Part shown: in pieces, positions 54,302 through 62,500 of the stretch | Layout: the number at the start of each line of letters is the position of its first letter | Numbering within the stretch: position 1 is the stretch's first letter | Assembly: GCA_030950375.1 (NCBI GenBank) | Contig: JAUZRN010000019.1 | Span: 62,001-126,000 of the forward strand | Reading direction: 5' to 3' | DNA from: Rhodothermus sp. | Lineage (GTDB): Bacteria > Bacteroidota > Rhodothermia > Rhodothermales > Rhodothermaceae | DNA length: 64,000 nt | The notes under the pieces: generated by a model | Database searches by the model: none | What the model was told of the DNA's origin: nothing | Seen by the model: only the letters and a program-made list of their open reading frames with translations | Translations under genes and position numbers: made by a program

Positions 54302-56845
54302 ATGAGACGCGTACTACTCCTGACGGTAGGCTGGTTTTTCCTACTGCAACCAGCGGCGCAGGCCCAGAACGCCTGGATCAACGAATTCCACTATGACAAT
54401 GCTGGCGCCGACGCCAACGAATTTGTCGAGATTGTTATCGAAAATGCCTTTGCATTCTCGCTGGATGACTTCACCCTGGTACTCTACAATGGCAACGGCG
54501 GTGCCCCCTACAGCACGCATACGCTGGGCACGTTTACGGAAGGAGCAACAGTCGGCAACTATACTTTCTTTTACAAATACATTGCTGGTATTCAGAATGG
54601 CGCACCCGACGGATTGGCGCTCTGCTACCAGGGTAACCCGATTCAGTTGCTCAGCTATGAAGGTGTCCTTACAGCCAACGGAGGCTGTGCCGATGGCATC
54701 CTCTCCACCGACATCGGTGTGGCCGAAAGTGGTACGACAGGCGCCACGGAGTCGCTTCAGTTAACCGGTTCAGGTTCTGACTACGCAGACTTTAGTTGGA
54801 CCGGTCCTGCAGCTGCTTCTCCAGGCATGCCTAACGCGGGCCAGACGATGCTCAGTCGGCCGGTGGTGAATATTAACAAAGGTACGAGCTATAATACCCT
54901 GCAGGAGGCCATCGACGATGCCGATCCGTATGATCAGCTTGAGCTGCAACCCGGCACTTACCCGGAAACCATCACGATCGACAAATCCCTATCGGTGGTG
55001 GGCGCTTCTACTGGACTTCCCAAGCGGAGTACACGCCGGACGCACCCGCACCGCACGCAAAGCATTGGTTGTACGCTCCCCGTCATCATTGATGCTACAG
55101 GTTTCCCTATTGGGATCAACATTGCCGCAAATGACGTGTACCTGTCCGGTTTCTGCATTACCGGAGCCACCAATGCCAACCTGTATATCAATGCCATTAT
55201 TTCTAATCTCACACTGGCTCAGATCGAATCTGTCAACACAGGACCCTATGGTTACGGCTTCGACATTCACAACAATGCCGAAGTCGATGGACTGAATATT
55301 TCAGAGTCCTATTTTGCCGGACATTTTATCGGCATGCGCGTTCGAGGCTCGCTCTTTGGGGCCGAAATCAACGCCAGCACTTTCGAACAAAACCAACACA
55401 GTGGCCTGTACACCACACATGGCAATGACACCACAGGAAGCACTTTCGTGGAACACCTGAATATCTTGGATACTCAGTTTGCCGATAACCCCTGTAAAGC
55501 CATTTATGCTGAGAAACTTGCCCATACGCTTTTTATGAACGTGACGGTTGAGAACAGCGGCACCTCTCAGACCCCAGACTGTTTGTATCCCGAAGCCGTT
55601 GATCTTAACCTGAAATATGGTTCCTATGAGAATCTCCGGTTTGACAACTTACATGTCACCGGCTCCATTGGCGAGGGATTGCACATCAAGGGTCGTGCAG
55701 ACTACGGCAATGCTTCGGTTGATAACGTGGTCATTGAAAATAGCTATTTTGCTGACAACAGTATCGGTGTCGCCATCGGGGGTAACGTGGGTGTGGGGGA
55801 AGGATTGACGTTGCGCGCCAGCGCTATTGTAAACAACGGCAATGAACCGGATCGCTACATCTATAAAGACAGCACAGCAGTCAGCTACGCTACGCGGGGT
55901 GGTGTGTTGCTCTATAACATCCCTGACAATGCATGGATCAGTCTCACCTACAACTGCATCGTTAACAACGGGACGACCGAATACAATGGTACTTACGGCT
56001 TTGGGCTGGCCAATGCCGGAGACGCCACGGTGGATGCCGTAAACGTCTGGTGGGGACAGGCCACAGGCCCTGTATTTTTCACCGGCACTTTTACGGAAGG
56101 GAACTATGTCTTTGAAGGTGCCGACGTCGTTACAGATCCGTTTGCCACAGCACCCCATGCCGACATTGAGGGTTGTGGCGGTCTGACAGGTACCTGTACG
56201 CTGGCTACGCTGGGCACGCTCCAGGTACTGAATCCGAGCACAGGGCGAGCGCAGATCCTGGGCACTGACGGCATCCAGATCGTTCAGAACAGTCCTACCC
56301 AGCCGAATGTCAACCTGGAGCTTGTCAATGTCACAGACGGCGACGGCAACCCGGTCTTCACCGAAATCGCGCCAGGTGTCTGGGAATACACGGGCGGGGG
56401 ATCTCCGCCGACCGAAGCCTGGGCCTATTACCAGCGGCTCGATACGAGCGACCCCAACAATCAGTTTTTCCTGCAGGTGTCTACGGTCTGTCCTTCCGAG
56501 CCGGACGGCACCCTGGAGGCCCACCTCGATCCAAACTTTAGCTTTGGAGAGGCTCTGCCTGCCACCTTTGCTGTCCGGTCAGCTGCGCCCAATCCGTTCT
56601 ATACACGCACAACACTGGTTATCGAGCTACCGCAGCCAGCCCACGTCATGGTCCGTATATTCGATCTGCTGGGCCGCGAGGTGGCCCTCCTCACCAATCG
56701 CTCCATGCGAGCCGGTACCCACCAGATCGTATGGGAACCCGGACGCAGTGGGCTTTCTGGCGGTACCTATCTTCTGCAGCTGATTGTCCGAGAAAATACC
56801 GGCAGACATCACCGGCATACGCAACTACTGACCTTCATTCACTGA
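54302..56845 (+). CDS. Large secreted protein with lamin-tail-like domain, beta-helix and T9SS C-terminal sorting domain
   Basis: This 847-residue protein has a signal peptide (residues 1-21, ending QAQ). Residues about 23-150 resemble a lamin-tail/ExeM-like domain (WINEFHYDNAGADANEFVEIV, FTLVLYNGNGG). Residues about 190-600 form a right-handed beta-helix (YNTLQEAIDDADPYDQLELQPGTY, then repeated Asn/Asp-rich turns such as NSYFADNSIGVAIGGNVG). The last 80 residues are a type A T9SS sorting domain (SAAPNPFYTRTTLVIELP, RIFDLLGREVALL, SGGTYLLQLIV). It is exported over the outer membrane by the type IX system and likely held at the surface. Possible pectin/polysaccharide-binding or adhesive role; no active site recognised. 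A small ORF follows 15 bases later. Confidence 0.88.
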   Translation: MRRVLLLTVGWFFLLQPAAQAQNAWINEFHYDNAGADANEFVEIVIENAFAFSLDDFTLVLYNGNGGAPYSTHTLGTFTEGATVGNYTFFYKYIAGIQNGAPDGLALCYQGNPIQLLSYEGVLTANGGCADGILSTDIGVAESGTTGATESLQLTGSGSDYADFSWTGPAAASPGMPNAGQTMLSRPVVNINKGTSYNTLQEAIDDADPYDQLELQPGTYPETITIDKSLSVVGASTGLPKRSTRRTHPHRTQSIGCTLPVIIDATGFPIGINIAANDVYLSGFCITGATNANLYINAIISNLTLAQIESVNTGPYGYGFDIHNNAEVDGLNISESYFAGHFIGMRVRGSLFGAEINASTFEQNQHSGLYTTHGNDTTGSTFVEHLNILDTQFADNPCKAIYAEKLAHTLFMNVTVENSGTSQTPDCLYPEAVDLNLKYGSYENLRFDNLHVTGSIGEGLHIKGRADYGNASVDNVVIENSYFADNSIGVAIGGNVGVGEGLTLRASAIVNNGNEPDRYIYKDSTAVSYATRGGVLLYNIPDNAWISLTYNCIVNNGTTEYNGTYGFGLANAGDATVDAVNVWWGQATGPVFFTGTFTEGNYVFEGADVVTDPFATAPHADIEGCGGLTGTCTLATLGTLQVLNPSTGRAQILGTDGIQIVQNSPTQPNVNLELVNVTDGDGNPVFTEIAPGVWEYTGGGSPPTEAWAYYQRLDTSDPNNQFFLQVSTVCPSEPDGTLEAHLDPNFSFGEALPATFAVRSAAPNPFYTRTTLVIELPQPAHVMVRIFDLLGREVALLTNRSMRAGTHQIVWEPGRSGLSGGTYLLQLIVRENTGRHHRHTQLLTFIH

Positions 56846-56860
56846 AACTGACGTGTAGCT

Positions 56861-57010
56861 ATGCGTACCAACACCACGACCCAGAAGGCATCCGCCTCCA
56901 CCACCCACCAGACGCCTGCTACGGAGAGGCGGCGCCCCTTTGAGCCGCCGCGCCTGGAATATCAGGGGCGTCTGACTGAGCAGACAACAGGCGTTTTCTC
57001 GTTCTCATAG
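56861..57010 (+). CDS. Small ORF with a lasso-peptide-type leader motif (orphan RiPP precursor candidate)
   Basis: This 49-codon frame starts at ATG 56861, 15 bases after the T9SS cargo stop. The N-terminal half is Thr/Ser/Gln rich and looks disordered. Residues 27-43 read FEPPRLEYQGRLTEQTT, which fits the spacing YxxPxLxxxGxxxxxT of lasso-peptide leaders (F27, P30, L32, G36, T42). In that family the core begins two residues after the Thr, here at G44, leaving only GVFSFS. That core is too short and has no Asp or Glu at positions 7-9, so it cannot be a normal lasso ring. It may be truncated, a different RiPP, or chance. A hairpin at 57038-57074 follows. No maturation enzyme lies in this window. 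Confidence 0.45.
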   Translation: MRTNTTTQKASASTTHQTPATERRRPFEPPRLEYQGRLTEQTTGVFSFS

Positions 57011-57037
57011 CTCCCCTCAGCCGACCGGATGGATGAG

Positions 57038-57078
57038 CCACCCACGGGCGGGCCGTTAAGACGCTCGTGGGTGGTTTC
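57038..57078 (+). terminator. Hairpin/terminator after the small ORF
   Basis: A 9-bp stem (CCACCCACG at 57038-57046 with CGTGGGTGG at 57066-57074) is followed by TTTCT. The tract is weak, but its place suggests the end of the cargo/small-ORF transcript. Confidence 0.6.
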
Positions 57079-57712
57079 TACCGGCGTCTACGAATGGCTT
57101 GCGTTCCGATCTGTCGTCCATCCCGGCTGTAAAAAGTCCCCAGGAACTACTCTGTTGTTTCGGGTCAGCAAATCTTGAGGAGCTGTGGCACTACGCATTG
57201 ATCCTGCACAACCTGGCTTCGTCTCCCTACATGGCACACAGCTGTCGAACATCAGCGCCGCCTTTATCCAGAAGTCTTCCGCTTCCCTTTGAACAAACGG
57301 TTGGAAAGGCATTCCTTCGACTGTTAGCGTCGACAGTCTGAGCTCAATCCTTTACAGCAGGGCTCCTTAGCTTGCTTCTATAAGGAGATCGGTCTGGAGT
57401 GCATCTGTCCACTATCGGGGCAGCCTTTGCTTGGATCCCTCCTATGCGGGGGGATCTTCCCCGATCCGTACTGAGGTGCACGCCGTCTTCCGGGCAGACA
57501 AACTATCACAGCCTTTCACGTTCGTTCCCCGGTCAGGGGACGCCTGGAACATACAAAAAAACACCTGCCTTATTCGAAGGCGTACCGTTTAACAGTGTAC
57601 GTCTCCCCCTTCTCAAAGCTGTCAACATTTCGACACGATCTACCGATTACTTCAAGACCGCTGTCCACCGAGGGCTTTACGGCTCACGTTTCCGACCGCG
57701 GGGCCGACGCGA
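57079..57712. other. Stretch without an assignable gene
   Basis: No reliable gene is seen. Plus-strand frames at 57099-57341 (LEELWHYALILHNLASSPYM) and 57371-57591 (VHYRGSLCLDPSYAGGSS, no usable start) look faintly coding but match nothing I know. A 171-codon frame at 57399-57914 has an AAGGAGAT 11 bases upstream of its GTG but runs antisense over gpmI. The region may contain decayed genes. A minor hairpin with a T-run on the minus strand near 57551-57585 may end the gpmI transcript. Confidence 0.4.
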
Positions 57713-59251
57713 TCAGATCAGTACCTCACCGGTCATCTCAGGCGGAATCTCCTCACCCAGCATATGCAGGATAGTAGGCGCCACATCACCCAGCTTACCC
57801 TCTTTGATCGGTCCGTCAAAGCCCGGTTTGATGATCAGGTGGGGCACAAGCGCCGTTGTATGGGCTGTATGCGGTGATCCGTCGGGATTTTTCATGCGGT
57901 CGGCGTTGCCATGATCGGCCAGCACCGTTACCGTATAGCCATGCTGAAGCGCTGCTTCAATAACCACCTTGGTGGCGGCATCAACCGCTTCGATCGCCCT
58001 GACGGCGGCCTCAAAAACGCCCGTATGTCCCACCATGTCAGGATTGGCGAAGTTCAGTACGATCAGGTTGTAGCACTCCTTTTCAATGGCTTCGGCACAG
58101 CGCCGGGCCACTTCGGGCGCACTCATTTCGGGCTTCAGATCATAGGTAGGCACCTTGGGCGAAGGTACCAGGATGCGATCCTCTCCTTCGAAAGGCTCTT
58201 CGCGTCCACCACTGAAGAAATACGTGACGTGTGCGTATTTTTCAGTTTCGGCGATTCGCAACTGGCGCCCGCCCAGCGCAGCAATCACCTCACCAAGCGT
58301 CATGCGCAGATTGACCTTCCCGAAAGCAATCGGCAGCTCGAAGGTCTCGTCGTACGGTGTAAAGGTTACAAACAGCAGATCCAGTCGCCTGCCTCGGTCG
58401 AAATCCTCAAAATCCGGCTCGGTAAAGGCACGAGTGAGCTGGCGAGCACGATCAGCGCGGAAGTTGTAAAAAATCACAGCATCGCCATCGGCTATGCGCG
58501 TTGGATAGCCGTCGCCGTAATCAATCCGACGTGGTTTGACGAATTCGTCGGTTACCCCTTCAGCATAGCTGGCCTCCAGCGCCTTCACGGGATTGTCGAA
58601 CACCTCGCCCTCTCCATAAACCAGCAGGCGATAGGCCTTTTCGGTGCGATCCCAGCGTCTATCGCGGTCCATAGCATAGTAGCGCCCCACGATCGAAACG
58701 ATACGCCCGACTCCGATTTCCTGTGCTTTCTCCAGAAACTGGCGTACATAGGTAACGCCTGCTTTCGGATCGGTATCGCGGCCGTCGGTGAAGGCATGCA
58801 CACATACCTGCTCAGGCCGCAATCCTTCACGCCGGGCCAGCTCCAGCAGCGCAAACAGGTGGTTCAAGCTGGCATGAACACCGCCATCGGAGAAGCATCC
58901 CATCAGATGCAAACGTGTGTTATGCTTCCGGGCGTGACGGGCCGCCCGTACCAGCACTTCGTTTGTAAAAAACGTGCCCTCTTCAATCTCTTTATCAATA
59001 CGGGTAATCTCCTGATAGACAACCCGTCCGGCTCCCAGGTTAAGATGGCCCACTTCGGAGTTGCCCATCTGGCCTTCGGGCAATCCCACAGCCAGCCCTG
59101 ATGCCTTCAAGGTAGCATGCGGATACGTGGCAAACAGATGATCCAGAAAAGGCTTATGGGCATGATCGATCGCGCTGACCGACGGATCCTCGGCTATGCC
59201 GTATCCATCCAGAATAACCAGGAGGTGACGTTTTTTCGGATCCATGAGCAT
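57713..59251 (-). CDS. gpmI: 2,3-bisphosphoglycerate-independent phosphoglycerate mutase
   Basis: This 512-residue enzyme interconverts 3- and 2-phosphoglycerate in glycolysis. It has the alkaline-phosphatase-type metal site: LLVILDGYGI at the start, MGNSEVGHLNLGAGR with the catalytic serine, FTDGRDTDPKAG, VSIVGRYYAMDRDRRWDR, NFANPDMVGHTG and VLADHGNADRM. Length is normal. An ATG at 59245 is an alternative start. It lies 42 bases downstream of nth on the same strand. Confidence 0.97.
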   Translation of the reverse strand: MLMDPKKRHLLVILDGYGIAEDPSVSAIDHAHKPFLDHLFATYPHATLKASGLAVGLPEGQMGNSEVGHLNLGAGRVVYQEITRIDKEIEEGTFFTNEVLVRAARHARKHNTRLHLMGCFSDGGVHASLNHLFALLELARREGLRPEQVCVHAFTDGRDTDPKAGVTYVRQFLEKAQEIGVGRIVSIVGRYYAMDRDRRWDRTEKAYRLLVYGEGEVFDNPVKALEASYAEGVTDEFVKPRRIDYGDGYPTRIADGDAVIFYNFRADRARQLTRAFTEPDFEDFDRGRRLDLLFVTFTPYDETFELPIAFGKVNLRMTLGEVIAALGGRQLRIAETEKYAHVTYFFSGGREEPFEGEDRILVPSPKVPTYDLKPEMSAPEVARRCAEAIEKECYNLIVLNFANPDMVGHTGVFEAAVRAIEAVDAATKVVIEAALQHGYTVTVLADHGNADRMKNPDGSPHTAHTTALVPHLIIKPGFDGPIKEGKLGDVAPTILHMLGEEIPPEMTGEVLI

Positions 59252-59293
59252 TAACCGGTTAGGTTCTACACAGCAGCGGGCTGACAGCCTGGC

Positions 59294-60136
59294 TTAACGC
59301 ACGCGATAATCAGGCACGCGTTTCGTCGAACGGCCGGTTTTTGCATCAAATACATGCATCGAACCACATGTCGGACAGCTTACCTGCTCCAGTCCGTAGC
59401 GATCGGATTGATACACCGGTGTGTTGAAGTAGCTTCGGCACCGTTTACAAAAGTAGCGTCCCCGGCTCGGATCCAGCCCTTCAATGGGAGGCGGTAATCG
59501 CCGAAGTCGACGGTAATGGTCGCACAGGTCTGTGAGCACACACCGGGCACAGCGAGGATGGCGGGCCGTGCACGTATAACGACCGTGCAGAATAAGCAAG
59601 TGATGCGCCTCACTCCACTCACGTGCTGGAAGCTGACGCTTAAGCCGTTGCTCAACCTCACGAGGCGTACGTGCTCGACGCACCAGTCCGATTCGATGCG
59701 CCACGCGATACACGTGCGTATCGACAGGCAACGCCGCCATCCCAAAAGCTACCGACGCCACCACACGTGCCGTCTTGGGTCCTACACCTGGCAGCGTCTC
59801 AAGTGCCTTGAGGGAGGCCGGAATCTTTCCATCAAATTCATGGCAGATACGGCGGGCTGCTGCCACCAGATGCCGCGCTTTGCTATTTGGATACGAAATA
59901 GATCGGATGTAAGGCAGCACGTCTTCTGGCTCAGCAGCTGCCAGCGCTTCCACCGTGGGAAAAGCCGCAAACAACGCTGGCGTCACCTGATTGACCCGCG
60001 CATCCGTGCACTGGGCCGAAAGCATGACAGCAACCAGCAGTTGATAGGGATTCTCGTGGCGTAGCTCGGTCTGCGGTCGGCTGATCACCTGCCGCAACCG
60101 CACCAGCACCTGTCGGGCTCGAGAAGCACGTGCCAC
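59294..60136 (-). CDS. nth: Endonuclease III with C-terminal zinc ribbon
   Basis: The core (from GTG 60136) is a helix-hairpin-helix DNA glycosylase/AP lyase for oxidised pyrimidines. LLVAVMLSAQCTDARVNQVTPALF is the family start, LETLPGVGPKTARVV holds the HhH and catalytic Lys, VDTHVYRVAHRIGLV holds the catalytic Asp, and C-x6-C-x2-C-x5-C (CTARHPRCARCVLTDLC) binds the iron-sulfur cluster. About 70 residues beyond this form a four-cysteine zinc-ribbon-like tail (CKRC ... CPTC), which ordinary Nth lacks. The frame extends upstream to 60349 with GTG at 60280 and TTG at 60172 as other possible starts, so the N-terminus is uncertain. gpmI follows. Confidence 0.9.
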   Translation of the reverse strand: MARASRARQVLVRLRQVISRPQTELRHENPYQLLVAVMLSAQCTDARVNQVTPALFAAFPTVEALAAAEPEDVLPYIRSISYPNSKARHLVAAARRICHEFDGKIPASLKALETLPGVGPKTARVVASVAFGMAALPVDTHVYRVAHRIGLVRRARTPREVEQRLKRQLPAREWSEAHHLLILHGRYTCTARHPRCARCVLTDLCDHYRRLRRLPPPIEGLDPSRGRYFCKRCRSYFNTPVYQSDRYGLEQVSCPTCGSMHVFDAKTGRSTKRVPDYRVR

Positions 60137-60282
60137 AGTAGTTGCCAGACCGTCTCGTAAAATCGCCTCCAAGATAGCACGCCAGGCATCAAGTTCCTTT
60201 GAAAAAAGCGCTTTGGGCAGACGAACCCGTAGCCTCTGCTGTCGTTGGAGCCGCTGTACGCATGCATTGACGTAGTTCACCC

Positions 60283-61455
60283 ATGCACCGCTTGTTGCTA
60301 TCGCTGTTGCTGCCGCTGATAGCTCTCCCGACGACGGCTCGTCCACCACTTTCGGACAGCGCCCGTGTAGCGCTGGTCACCATTCTGCCTGGACGTTCCC
60401 TGTATGCGGCGTTTGGTCACAGCGCCCTGCGCGTATACGACCCCGTACAAGGCATCGACTGGCTTTTCAACTATGGTACGTTCGACTTCAGCGATCCCTG
60501 GTTTATTCCCAAATTTATCTATGGCCAGCTCGACTACTTTCTATCGGTGAGCGATTATGCACGCGCGGTCCAGTTCTATCGCGATGTAGAAAGGCGCCCG
60601 ATTATCGAACAATGGCTGAATCTGTCGCCTGACCAACGCGACACGCTTATGGCTTTTCTGATGTGGAACGCCCGTCCAGAAAACCGCACCTATCGCTACG
60701 ACTTTCTGTTCGATAACTGCTCTACACGCATCCGGGATGTGCTTGAACGTACGCTGGGGTCAGCGCTTCGTTTTACACATGCAGCTCCGGCCGCTACATT
60801 TCGCCAGATGCTCGATCCATATGTAGCCGACCGCCAGCTGTTGCAGCTTGGTTTTTATTTAGCACTTGGTCAGCGGGTTGATCGTCTCCCTACAGCCCGT
60901 GAGATCATGTTTTTGCCCCTGGACCTGAAAAGTGCCTTCGATCAGGCACAGGTGCTACGCGATACCGCCTGGTTGCCCCTGGTTGCTCGGACCGACACCG
61001 TATTCTGGCCTGAAGGCCACCGACCGCTACCTGCCCCGACCTGGCCGTGGCTCACCATGCTGAGCTGGTTACTGTTTGCCGCCGGTGCAGGTGCGACAGG
61101 TATCGGCTGGCAACGGGGACCGCTCTCCTTCCCCCGCCTGGATGCGCTGCTTTTTGGTGCCGTGGGGCTGGTTGGCCTGGTGTTGTTACTGCTCTGGATA
61201 GCGACAATCCATACGGTAACGGCCTGGAACTGGAATCTGCTCTGGGCCTGGCCACCGCATCTGTTGGTAGCCATACGCCTCTGGCGCCGTCGTCTTCCGG
61301 ATCGTCTGGAGCGTGTCTATCTGTTCGTGACGGGTCTGCTCACGCTTCTGCTGGTGTTCGGATGGTTTTTCTGGCCGCAGGATCTGCATCCGGCGCTGCA
61401 GCCAATTGCACTACTGCTGGTCGTACGTACGGCCACACGTCTCTATGTTCAATGA
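60283..61455 (+). CDS. DUF4105 (Lnb-like) exported membrane protein
   Basis: This 390-residue protein has a signal peptide (LLLSLLLPLIALPTTA) and an N-terminal DUF4105 domain: SLYAAFGHSALRVYDP with a conserved His, NYGTFDFSDPWF, and YDFLFDNCSTRIRDVL with a conserved Cys, a His/Cys pair of the kind used by papain-like thiol enzymes. The last 150 residues carry four to five membrane spans (WLTMLSWLLFAAGAGATG onward). The domain is that of Lnb, reported to N-acylate lipoproteins in Bacteroides; activity here is inferred. It diverges from nth and converges with the GT2 gene, 17 bases from its stop. Confidence 0.85.
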   Translation: MHRLLLSLLLPLIALPTTARPPLSDSARVALVTILPGRSLYAAFGHSALRVYDPVQGIDWLFNYGTFDFSDPWFIPKFIYGQLDYFLSVSDYARAVQFYRDVERRPIIEQWLNLSPDQRDTLMAFLMWNARPENRTYRYDFLFDNCSTRIRDVLERTLGSALRFTHAAPAATFRQMLDPYVADRQLLQLGFYLALGQRVDRLPTAREIMFLPLDLKSAFDQAQVLRDTAWLPLVARTDTVFWPEGHRPLPAPTWPWLTMLSWLLFAAGAGATGIGWQRGPLSFPRLDALLFGAVGLVGLVLLLLWIATIHTVTAWNWNLLWAWPPHLLVAIRLWRRRLPDRLERVYLFVTGLLTLLLVFGWFFWPQDLHPALQPIALLLVVRTATRLYVQ

Positions 61456-61472
61456 GCGGTTGTCCGCCAGGC

Positions 61473-62495
61473 TCAGCATATTCGCGAAGTTGTTCGCTTT
61501 CCCAGACGTCCCTGCCATCCATCTCGCAACGCCTGCCAGATAGCTCGCATGCGGCGCCAGGTGAAACGCAGACTCTTTTCACGAAGCAATGAGATCAGGC
61601 AGAGCGCTCCCAGAAAAATTGCGCCGTTGAGCAGAAAAACGCTTCGATGGGTAAGGTAACGCTTTTCCAGCCATATCCGGTTACGCAATGCGTAGTAAAG
61701 TCGATCGGCATCAATGACGGGATTGATCCATGGAAATCTTTTTGTTCCCTGCACATGCCAGGAATCGTCCAGATCTTCTATAACCGCCGTGGCACACAGG
61801 TAAAGTCGGGCCCCGGCCGCGGTCAACCGTAAGGTATATTCATGATCATCGGCATACAGATACAGCCGACGTTCCGGCAATCCTACCCGTTCTACCCAGG
61901 ATCGGTGCAAAAGCACGCCGCCGTAGGGTGCATAAGCAATGGGGACCAGTGGAAAAACCAAGGCTTCTGGCTCCCTGCCATGTTGTTTTTTTCCGAAAAG
62001 GCGAGCCGGCAATTGCCGAATGTGAAAGCCTATGAAGGTATTCGGCGCATGCTCCATGCCTTTCCCCTCTGAAACAGTCTGTCGCTGGTCTTTTCGACTG
62101 GGTCGGAAGCCTACCAATACGTTGCATGGATGGGCGCCCAGTAGATGATAAGCCAGCAGCAGCCGATCCAGAGCATCGCGTGCTGGCCGATTGTCATCGT
62201 CCAGCAGCCAGATGAACTCGGCACCGCCTTCGTACGCAGCCTGAATCCCTGTTGCATAACCACCAGCCGATCCTGCATTTTCTTCCAGATGGACCAGGAG
62301 TAATTGGTCGGCCAATGTTTCCTGCAGGGCGAGCAGTTCAGTCCGTGCGGCGGCAACACATCCATTATCTACCAGCACAACCCGTCCTACCCCGGCTTCC
62401 AACGCAGCTTCGATAACTGTCCGTACCAGTGGTACACGGTTCCCATAGGTAACCGTCACCACCCAGACCTGCTGCGCTGTTACACGCTCAGGCAT
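61473..62495 (-). CDS. GT2-family glycosyltransferase
   Basis: This 340-residue protein has a GT-A fold in residues 10-260. VVTVTYGNRVPLVRTVIEAAL is the nucleotide-binding start, FIWLLDDDNRPARDAL holds the DxD box, and YADDHEYTLRLTAAGARLYL is the acceptor/base region. It resembles the rhamnosyl/galactofuranosyl-type GT2 enzymes. A single hydrophobic stretch near 285-305 (VFLLNGAIFLGALCLISLL) probably tethers it to the membrane, and the tail is basic. It lies 5 bases after the flippase gene on the same strand, pointing to a surface polysaccharide locus that continues beyond the right edge. Confidence 0.9.
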   Translation of the reverse strand: MPERVTAQQVWVVTVTYGNRVPLVRTVIEAALEAGVGRVVLVDNGCVAAARTELLALQETLADQLLLVHLEENAGSAGGYATGIQAAYEGGAEFIWLLDDDNRPARDALDRLLLAYHLLGAHPCNVLVGFRPSRKDQRQTVSEGKGMEHAPNTFIGFHIRQLPARLFGKKQHGREPEALVFPLVPIAYAPYGGVLLHRSWVERVGLPERRLYLYADDHEYTLRLTAAGARLYLCATAVIEDLDDSWHVQGTKRFPWINPVIDADRLYYALRNRIWLEKRYLTHRSVFLLNGAIFLGALCLISLLREKSLRFTWRRMRAIWQALRDGWQGRLGKRTTSRIC

Positions 62496-62500
62496 ATTGG

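Noticed and set aside
55649-56524. 291-codon minus-strand frame opposite the T9SS cargo gene
   Set aside because: Arg/Val/Asp-rich shadow of the cargo gene with no signal, domain or ribosome site.
57399-57914. 171-codon plus-strand frame with an AAGGAG upstream of a GTG
   Set aside because: Its second half is antisense to the conserved end of gpmI and reads as Ser/Pro-rich shadow sequence; the ribosome-site spacing is long.
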